Assembly (NCBI GenBank): GCA_033032865.1
Contig: JAWHQI010000239.1
Location: forward strand, 3,964,501-4,028,500
DNA length: 64,000 nt
Reading direction: 5' to 3'
Source of the DNA: Dactylorhiza incarnata
Lineage: Eukaryota > Streptophyta > Magnoliopsida > Asparagales > Orchidaceae
Shown here: in pieces, positions 56,690-64,000 of the stretch
Layout: each line of letters opens with the position of its first letter
Position numbering within the stretch: the stretch's first letter is position 1
Notes under the pieces: generated by a model
Told to the model about the DNA's origin: nothing
Database searches by the model: none
What the model saw: only the letters and a program-made list of their open reading frames with translations
Position numbers and translations under genes: made by a program

Positions 56690-58460
56690 AAAACTCTTTC
56701 TAGAACTTTGTAGGACTCATCATAGGAATCTTTGTATGACTCTTCATTGGACACTTCATAGGACTCCAAGTAAGACACTTTGTAGGTCACTTCTTAGGAC
56801 TATTCTTAGTTCTATTCATAGGAATCTTGTTAGGAATCATGTTAGGAAACTCCATAAGACTGTTCATAGAACACTTTCAAGTACTTTACATAGGACTCTT
56901 GGTTGGACTTTTTGTAGGGCTCTTTGGAGGACTCTTAATTGAAATCATTGCAGGACTCCCCACAGAACTCCTCGTAGGACTCTTGTTAGAACTCTTTGTA
57001 GGACTCTTAGTAGGACACTTCGAAGGAATCTTCGTAGGAGTCTTCGTACAACTCTTCTCAGGACTCTTTGTTAGACTCTTCTTTGGACTCTTCCTTGGAA
57101 TCTTTGTAGGACTCTTCGTAGGAATCTACTAAGTACTCTTCTTCTAATACTTGTTGAACTCTGGTTCAGACTCTTTGTCAAACTCTTCAGATGACTCGTT
57201 GTTAGAATCATCCTAGGACTTTCGCAGGACTCTTTTTAGGACTCTACTTAAGACTCTTTGTTGGAATTTGCAGGACTCGTCATAGGACTTTCCATTGGAC
57301 TCCTCGTAGGTTTTTTCATAGGATTCTTCGTAAGACTCCTAGTAGAACTCTTTGTAGGTCTCTTCTAAGTTCTATTCTTAGTAATTTTGTTAGGACTTTT
57401 CCTAGGACTCTTCATAGGTATTTTCTTGTTCTCTTGAAAGGACTCTTTGTAGGACTCTTCGTAGGACTATAATTAGGACTTTTTGTAGGTCTCTTCTTGC
57501 TACTTTACTTAGGACTCTTTGTTGGACTCTTCATAGGAATCCTCATTAGACACTTTGTAGGAATCGTTTTAGGACTGCAATTAGGACTCTTCTTAGGACT
57601 CTACATAAGAATCTTCTTAGGACTTTGTAGGACTTCTCATAGGACTCATCGTTGTAATCTTCATAGGACTTTTCGTAGAACTTCTAGTAGGACTATTCAT
57701 AGTTCTCATCTAAGGAATCTTCTTAGTTCTATTCTAAGGAATTTTGTTTGAACTTTTCCTAGTACTCTTCATAGAACTTTTCTTGTACTCTTCATAGGAC
57801 TCTTTGTTGGACTCTTTGTAGGACTCTTTGTAAGACTCTACTTTGGACTCTTCGTAGGACTCTTCTTAGGACTCTTCGTAGGACTCTTCTTGTGACTCTA
57901 CTTAGGACTCTTTGTAGGACTCTTTGTAGGACTCTTTGTAGGACTCTTCGTAGGACTCTTTTTAGAACTTTATTTAGAACACTTTGCAGAACTTTGTACG
58001 ACTCCTCGTAGGACTTATCGTCGGACTCTTTGTAGGACTCTTCATTGGACTCTTTGTAGGACTCCTAGTAGGACTCTTTATAGGTCTCTTCTTAGGACAA
58101 TTCTTAGTTCTATTCTTAGGACTTTTGTTAGGACTCTTCTTAGGACAATTCGTAGGACTCTTTGTAGGACTCCATATAGGAATTTTTGTTGGACTCTTTG
58201 TAGGGATTTTTGTAAGACTCTACTTATGACTCTTTGTAGGAGACTCTTTGTAGGACTCTTCATAGGATGCTTCATAGGACTCTTCATAGGACTCTCTGTA
58301 GGACTCCTAGTAAGACTCTTTGTATGTCTCATCTTAGAACTCTTCTTAGTTTTATTCTTAGGACTTTTGTTAGGACACTCGTTAGGACTCTTGTTAGGAC
58401 TCTTCTTAGGACTCTTCTTAGGAATTTTCCTAGGACTCTTTGTAAAACTTTTCATATACT
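56690..58460. repeat. 12-bp minisatellite (TAGGACTCTTTG)n, about 1.77 kb
   Basis: Roughly 145 tandem units of 12 bp, consensus TAGGACTCTTYG with frequent single-base changes. A second-level repeat is marked by TTAGTTCTATTC followed by TTAGGA…TTTTGTTAGGACT at 56806, 57366, 57723, 58104 and 58346. Because 12 is a multiple of three, the array stays open in several frames and yields VGLF-type peptides of 70-100 residues; these are products of the repeat, not evidence of a gene. Confidence 0.92.
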
Positions 58461-58462
58461 CT

Positions 58463-60265
58463 TGATGAGTCCGAGTTTATAGCATTTTACGGACTCATCC
58501 GGGCTAGTTTTCACTCTTGTGCGCTACACTTTTAGTCCTTAATCGCTTATATTTCACTTGTACACGCTTTCACGCCATGTGCACTGTTTAGGCCCATTTT
58601 GGTGTACATTTGCGCTCCATGTTGTTGGGGGTAAGCACATGGTGCTCCCCAACCCTTTTTCTGTATTTTGACTGAGCTGGAAGGGTGCTCCCAGCTTTGT
58701 GATTGTTGTTTGGATTGCTGTGCAGGTGGGTTGATCATCCATTTTGCCCAAATTTCATATCTGCATGAATCGCACGATTGTGTGTTTCCTTGATACACGA
58801 TCACTTCGACCGTGCGCGTTCATCTGCGGCTCATAATGGTGGTTTGTCCCCACTCATATGGTTTGTTCGCGTACGGGCAGTTTGCCCATGCGTGAGTAAA
58901 ATCGCAAAAGCTCTCTTATTGTCCAAAGTTATATAAGCCTTACTTCCCATGCGTTTGCTTCACGCACGGTTGGACTGAACAGTGCGTGAAGGAAATGAAC
59001 GATCTCCTGTTGTTAGCTAGATTTCAAGCTGTCTGGATTTGCTCATGCATTTTGTTCTGACGGTTGGTTTCGACCGAGCGTGAGTAAAATCGCACAGGCG
59101 CTTCTACTTCATCTTCTTGGGCTTCCTATTCGTTTAATATTGCATGGTCCACGCACGGTCGTGCGTCGAACCTTGCATGACCAATTTTTTGATTGTTTTG
59201 CTATTTAAGCCGCAGGTCTTGCCCTATTCAAGATGATCTCCTTTTCCGCACGCAGAGCTCCAGTTCTTCCACATTCCATTGCCCCATCGCCACCCACCTT
59301 AAACAAGAGCTCCGACCACCATTTCCTTGCAAATCCAAAGCCAGATCATCCTCTTGGACTCCTCCATCATTCGTGTTCTTCCAAGCTCCGTTTCAAGAGA
59401 TTTCTTGCTGCACATGTGAAGTTCTCCGGCGAGGTCGTGGTCGAACACAATTGACGGAGAAGACGGGCACATTAGAAGAAGATGTCAGCTCTTCCGGACA
59501 CCGGGCGATAGTTGGAGCCTAAGTTCGGACAAGGCTTGACAACCCTAGATTTTGGCTGTGAAGCTCCAATGAGTCTCCGCCCCTTTGGTTGTAATCTCAC
59601 CCACTTCATATTGTAGTATTTTGTACCTTGATTACTTGTGTGTATGTGTGATGATTGCAAAAACCCTTTTATGATATTTAGTTTATTTCATGTCAATGTG
59701 AAATTATCTTTGTGGTTTATGCAAGTGAGTAGCGCCCCCATTCCATCTTTCATCCGCCATTGCCCTCCATTCCATTACATGAGCCTACTCTTCCATTCCT
59801 CAAGCCTACTCTTCCATTCTGCTTGACTACTCGTCCATTATGCTTGCCTACTCTTCAACTCGCCAAGTGAAGCGGTGCTAACGGTCCGTATAATCCACTT
59901 CACTTACGCCAGTGTGAACCCTCTATCTGCTTGCCTTCTCGCCCATTAGCCTGGTGAAGCAGTGTATAGTGGCTTGCATAGTCTCGATTAACCTTGCGAA
60001 GTAGTGCATCGTGGTCTGCAAAGTAATTTTGTATTTTAGTTTTACTTTGCTTTCCACAATCCAATCCAAGCCTGCCGCAATCCATCAACTCGCAAGGACT
60101 TCAATCCCAAGTCCTTCCTCGATAGATAACTCCACCTTACTGTGTTCCTTTGAGATCAATACTTGGGGACCACTCCCATTTTATATTACTTGAACGATCG
60201 GTACACTTCCGTTTCGTACTGCAGTCTCGCTCATGCCTATAGCGGCGTGCTAGATTCTCGCATCA
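58463..60265 (+). repeat. Second Athila/Tat-type LTR (1,803 bp)
   Basis: Starts TGATGAGTCCGAG and ends TTCTCGCATCA, followed by a PBS. The first 37 bases form a hairpin with 10-bp perfect arms, GATGAGTCCG (58464-58473) and CGGACTCATC (58490-58499). U3 has CGCACGGTCGTGCG-like words from about 58760 to 59175 and a partial duplication marked by GTGAGTAAAATCGCA at about 58893 and 59079, each followed by a TATA candidate (TATATAAGCC at about 58930, TATTTAAGCC at 59202). The LTR is inserted in the edge of the 12-bp array. Confidence 0.8.
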
Positions 60266-60267
60266 TG

Positions 60268-60290
60268 TTTTGGCGTCGTTGTCGGGGAAC
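60268..60290 (+). other. Primer-binding site of the second Athila/Tat-type element
   Basis: TTTTGGCGTCGTTGTCGGGG matches the Athila/Tat PBS with two differences and lies two bases after the LTR end. Confidence 0.88.
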
Positions 60291-60451
60291 ACAGGCGTGT
60301 GAGTTTTCTGGAGAGGGAGAACCTGAGAGAAAAGTTCTTTCTGTTGAGTATGGCTTTGTTTTTGTTTATTTTCTCTTATTCCTTTTTTTATTTACTTGTT
60401 TTAAATTAGGTTTCCTTAGTAATTTATTGTTAGGCGTAGTGTACTGCACAA

Positions 60452-60762
60452 TTGTGTTTTTCTGTTGAATCTTGTTATCTTCACACAATGTGGGATGCAT
60501 TTAATATCTGCTATCGTTGGTGTGGAGATACATTCCACGCCAGTGATAAATGCCCTACTGGAGATGGTGGGCATAATTCTCGTGGCCCAGTGTTTGGAGC
60601 ACCGTTCTCCTACGGTCCTTCATACCCCGTGCCCAAGTCTTATGGCCACTCGTCCTCAACGCATTTACCATTTTTATATTCCTCTCCAGCTCCACAATTA
60701 CCAAGGAGTAATATAAAACTGTGCTTGTTTTACCAAAGCATAGATCATGCCCTGATGGACTG
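60452..60762 (+). pseudogene. Start of a cysteine-rich ORF of the second Athila/Tat-type element, cut by an LTR
   Basis: From about 60488 (MWDAFNICYRWCGDTFHASD) the frame holds two zinc-knuckle-like motifs: CYRWCGDTFHASDKC (C-x3-C-x4-H-x4-C, with one extra residue) and CLFYQSIDHALMDC (second Cys replaced by Tyr). Between them is a P/S/Y-rich stretch of about 60 residues. The frame stops reading as element sequence at 60763, where the next LTR begins. Position after the PBS suggests the leader or gag region, but paired knuckles this early are unusual; this may be a rearranged gag. The protein is not recognised. Confidence 0.4.
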
Positions 60763-62012
60763 TGTAAGACCCCCCCTCCCCAATCCTGAACCGGGTTCAG
60801 GGAGGGGGGATCTTACTGCCCAAGAATGACCCCTTAACGCTCCCCGGGTGGTGACGTCCCATCCCCCCCTCGAGCGCTGAGCGGTCTCCTTGTCAGGCAC
60901 AAGAATCATAACCTCACATCAGAACACATAGCGGAAGCAATCAAAAGATGGGCAAACCAAACATACAGCTTATATTTATAACTCAACGGGGCCGAAGCCT
61001 ATCGTTTACAAAATATTGTCCGTAGACTACATATGCTAAGACAAAAGGGAGTCCTGGGCTCGTCCCTATATACTCGTACTCACATCTCTGAAGATAGAAG
61101 GGGAGGCTGGGGAAATCGAACGGATCATCTCCAAGGCTTCCCGGTCAACCTGTGATGTGGGGGCTTCACGCTGTCCCGTCTCCTGTGATTGGTTATAAGA
61201 AATAACCGTTAGTCACAGAGCTAAGCAGAAAACACATCCCCCTCCCCGGATCCGTATCCAGGGGGCGGCTAAAGACAGAATTGAAATAGCCGAAGCAAGG
61301 AAAGGGTTAGCAGCAGGTAATCATATACATACACATCTATACATATAAAGCGGGGCTCCTGCCCGAATAACCACAATCGCGCGGCATAATAAATCTATAA
61401 TACGATCGCGCGTATACACACACCCCAGGTTCTCAAGACCTGTACCCACACAAAGACCCTGTGTCGACACAGTTTTAGACCGCTTTAGTTCAAGCAGGGG
61501 AGCTAACCCCGCGGGCCTCACCGATGTGGCCGTCGGTGACAGTGGCCAGTCCTGCCACTTCTGAATGTAGTCGTACCGTATCATTCAGGCCCTCCCGTAC
61601 AGCTTGGTGTACTGAATGGATGTGAGCGACATCCGGCGAACCGATTTTTAGGCCGACCAGCGGAGGCGATACTGCAGGCTCAGAGGGTAATAACCCACTG
61701 TGCCCATCTCCCTGTCGCCATGAGTCGTCAACTCACCCGCACCGGTACGAACGGTCTGCGAGCATGACCGACCCGCCACTTCCAAACAATCTTCACCCGC
61801 TTATTTTTAAACGAACCTTTAGGCCACGTGGCAATTCATACTCGACCGGTCGCATGACCTTGGACCGGGAGGCTTAGTGGTATGAGTGCTCCTTGCTTGG
61901 GGCTAACTTGGGAGGAGAGACTCAACTCCGAGTTTTCCCCAACTAAGGCCCCGCCGAAGGGAGGATAAGCACCGCATTTGTTGCCACGGCAGCTCTGCAC
62001 TAGTAAATAAAT

Positions 62013-62300
62013 TAGGCCGAAGCATGGGCCATAATATTTAAACAGAAATGTAGGCCGAAAGCAAAGGCCATGTAATAAACAGAAAGGTAGGCCGAAAGCA
62101 AAGGCCATGTAATAAACAGAAAGGTAGGCCGAAAGCAAAGGCCATGTAATAAGCAGAAAGGTAGGCCGAACGCAAAGGCCATGTAATAAACAGAAAGGTA
62201 GGCCGAAAGCAAAGGCCATGTAATAAGCAGAAAGGTAGGCCGAAAGCAAAGGCCATGTAATAAACAGAAAGGTAGGCCGAAAGCAAAGGCCATGTAATAA
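62013..62300. repeat. 37-bp tandem array, nearly 8 copies
   Basis: Units start TAGGCCGAAAGCAAAGGCCA at 62051, 62088, 62125, 62162, 62199, 62236 and 62273, with a diverged first copy at 62013. Units contain the internal inverted pair GGCC…GGCC. The period is not a multiple of three, so all three frames cycle through the same peptide, which explains overlapping leftward ORFs. Confidence 0.95.
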
Positions 62301-62640
62301 GGACCAGTACGAGACTGGATTTAAACGAAAGTGCTGAATGTAAATGCGGGGGACCAGTACGAGACTGGATTTAAACGAAAGTGCTGAATGTAAATGCGGG
62401 GGACCAGTACGAGACTGGATTTAAACGAAAGTGCTGAAAATAAGTACGGGGGACCAGTGCGAGACTGGATTTAATTGAGAGTACAGAAAATAAGTACGGG
62501 GGACCAGTGCGAGACTGGATTTAATTGAGAGTACAGAAAATAAGTACGGGGGACCAGTGCGAGACTGGATTTAATTGTAAGTACAGGAAATAAGTACGGG
62601 GGACCAGTGCGAGACTGGATTTAAACGAAAGTAATTGTAT
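62301..62640. repeat. 50-bp tandem array, nearly 7 copies
   Basis: Units start GGACCAGTRCGAGACTGG at 62301, 62351, 62401, 62451, 62501, 62551 and 62601. CCAGT…ACTGG inside each unit is a 5-bp inverted repeat. The right half of the unit exists in two versions (TTTAAACGAAAGTGCTG and TTTAATTGAGAGTACAG), the second occupying the middle copies. Confidence 0.95.
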
Positions 62641-63267
62641 AAGAAGAAATGGTTAGTAGTCCAATCACTCCATAAGAGGAGGCTTCGATCGATGACTCCG
62701 TTCTTTTATTATTGTCGCGGCGGGGTTACGTTTTGGTGCTGCGTTGCGATGTCGTTCCGATTTTTGCGTTGCTTCTCCGAGCTTAGTCGATCTTTTTAGT
62801 TTAATACGCATAATTTTGGATAAGTATTTAAGATATGCGTCGAGGAGACGCCGATTCGTTTTAATGAATTTCGCTCTTTTCCGGGCGTCTATTTTTGTTT
62901 GAAAAGGCTTTTGAGGGGTTAAATCACAAGTCCACACCCCCTATCTTTGGTAGTATTTGTAAAATACCTATATTTAGTGCCCCTAATTTTTGGGGATTTT
63001 TAGAAACACATTTGGGCATTTTAATACCTAAAATAAACTTTATACTGGGTTTTAAAAATAGTAAAACCCCTCCTAAAAATCCCAAAAAATTACAGGGGGT
63101 GCCCCCAAGGGTGGGGCACATTTTTCATTTAGAAAACTTTTTCTGAAAAGGCCCCATTTTTCCTTAGAAAAATGACGAAGGTTAAGGGGGTTTGGGGTGC
63201 GGATAGGGGGAAAGGAGGGTTCTGGGGGCGCCACACCGGGCGCCATCCTCGGGTCCCCACAGCGGAT

Positions 63268-63287
63268 CCACAGCGGATCCGCTGTGG
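63268..63287. repeat. 20-bp perfect palindrome
   Basis: CCACAGCGGATCCGCTGTGG is its own reverse complement and is preceded by an overlapping direct copy of CCACAGCGGATCC (63257-63269). Confidence 0.9.
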
Positions 63288-63430
63288 GGGGGCACACATG
63301 TTGAGGGGAAGGGCGGGAGTCTAGGTTACGGGAGCCGCTAGATCTCCCGCGGGAGATCGGGCGGCTCCCGTCGACCTGGACGGGAGGCGGCCGCTGCCGC
63401 CGCCGGCAGCGGCCGGATGGGGCCGGCGCC

Positions 63431-63857
63431 GCCCCCGGTCGGTGCGCCGGGGGCTGGCGACCACTCCGGTGGTGGTCCGGCGGCCTGGCGCCGCCGGCTA
63501 CCACCGGGGTTGGTGCCGTAAGGGCACGGGGGCGGTGGCGGCCTGTACGCCTCCTGCAGGCTTGCCGCCACCGCCTCCACCGGAGGGATGGGGTGGGGGG
63601 GTGCCCCCGGCCGGTGTGCCGGGGGCCGGCGACTCCTCCGGGGGTGGTCCGGCGGCTTGGCACCGCCGGCCACCGCCGGGGGAGGGATAAAAAGGGGGCG
63701 GGTGGTGGCGGCGTGGCCTGCATGGGCCATGCAGGCCCGCTGTGCCGCCGCTCCTGCCGTGCGCTGCCCTCCCGGCCGCCACTGACCGGGGCGCCGGGGA
63801 GGGGGCAACCCTCCGGCGGTGGCCCGGCGGCCTGGAGCCGCCAGCCGCCACCGGGGA
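63431..63857. repeat. GC-rich modules of about 173 bp, three copies
   Basis: GGTGGTCCGGCGG or GGTGGCCCGGCGG recurs at 63471, 63643 and 63818, each followed by a GCCGCC-rich block ending CACCGGGG or CACCGCCGGGG. Composition is far above 70% G+C from 63330 to the window end, against AT-rich surroundings. Proline/alanine/glycine-rich ORFs on both strands are composition effects. Confidence 0.8.
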
Positions 63858-64000
63858 AGGGGCTATCCCCGTACAGGAAAGCAGGGAGGCGGGGGAGGCC
63901 GCGGGTGCCGCCGGCCGTGCCCGCCGGCGGCCCGGCCGCCTCCCCAGCACCGGCGCCGAGGTCCCTGACGGGGACCTCCTCCCCCCCCCCCCCAGCGCCA

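Larger units (their letters stand above)
60763..64000 (-). repeat. Tekay/Del-type LTR running off the window
   Basis: The plus-strand view starts TGTAAGACCCCCCC, the 3' end of a leftward LTR. The terminal stem-loop is at 60765-60815 and the ACCGTTAGTCA module at 61204-61225. The five bases before it are GACTG (60758-60762). No PBS complement lies to the left, so it is a 3' or solo LTR. The first 3.2 kb are visible; it holds a 37-bp array, a 50-bp array and GC-rich modules. Confidence 0.72.

Noticed and set aside
56827..58455. Several VGLF-rich or KSP-rich ORFs that might encode membrane or basic proteins
   Set aside because: They are translations of the 12-bp tandem repeat, whose length is a multiple of three; they appear in many frames and on both strands.
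58463..58500. Hammerhead ribozyme, suggested by TGATGAGTCCG
   Set aside because: The conserved GAAA after stem II is absent (CGGACTCATC instead of CGGACGAAAC) and no cleavage-site stem is seen. It is a simple hairpin.
61836..62293. Overlapping leftward ORFs with repeated YYMAFAFGLPF peptides
   Set aside because: Generated by the 37-bp array. The same peptide cycles through all three frames.
63073..63950. Long leftward and rightward ORFs rich in Pro, Ala, Gly and Arg
   Set aside because: They overlap in several frames on both strands of very GC-rich repeated DNA, where stops are rare. No domain is present.

Overview
This window looks like repeat-rich DNA from a flowering plant with a large genome. 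Almost all of it can be assigned to transposable elements inserted into one another: Ty3/gypsy elements of the Tekay/Del and Athila types, Ty1/copia elements of the SIRE/Maximus type, a CACTA-like DNA transposon, a FAR1-type transposase relic and a tRNA-derived foldback. I see no intact host gene, no rRNA, no genuine tRNA gene and no CRISPR array. The species cannot be named from the sequence.

Layout, left to right. 1-2326 is the 3' part of a long Tekay/Del-type LTR. It cuts into a CACTA-like transposon (2327-9800, reading leftward) that has palindromic subterminal repeats at both ends, a terminus starting CACTAG, a TATA box, a lysine/glutamate-rich coiled-coil gene and a second gene with a domain resembling Pfam PF04195 ('putative gypsy type transposon'). 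The second gene has two 74-nt introns whose splicing can be checked by reading frame, and it is split by a 1,316-bp insertion (4446-5761). That insertion has a CCACC target duplication and is an inverted repeat built of smaller inverted repeats carrying tRNA-like Pol III boxes. A FAR1-like relic follows (10030-11115), then the 3' end of a chromovirus and its truncated LTR (11140-13593).

13948-20012 is a decayed leftward SIRE-like copia element whose right (5') LTR is complete. 20013-25318 is old, mostly unreadable DNA. 25324-36213 is a structurally complete non-autonomous LARD element: LTRs of 3,905 and 3,931 bp, TAGTG target duplication, primer-binding site, and about 3 kb of non-coding interior. 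36561-49131 is an Athila element with gag, protease, RT, RNase H and integrase remnants, interrupted by a leftward copia solo LTR (43092-44361, AAGTA duplication). Its left LTR is preceded by a second copy of the element's own 3' region, as expected of a recombinant. 49132-55809 is a leftward chromovirus of the same family as the one at 11140, with its 5' LTR.

The right end holds an LTR-like fragment, a 1.8-kb array of a 12-bp repeat, a second Athila/Tat-type LTR with primer-binding site and the start of an ORF, and a further Tekay/Del-type LTR (60763 to the window end) containing 37-bp and 50-bp tandem arrays and GC-rich modules of about 173 bp.

Three observations deserve most attention. 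The first is the tRNA-derived inverted repeat of inverted repeats. The second is that the U3 part of most LTR families here, and the ends of the CACTA element, hold a cluster of short, family-specific, mostly palindromic CG-containing motifs. The third is a stem-loop at the 3' end of three related LTRs, kept although the sequences differ. All identities and counts are by eye; no database search was possible.
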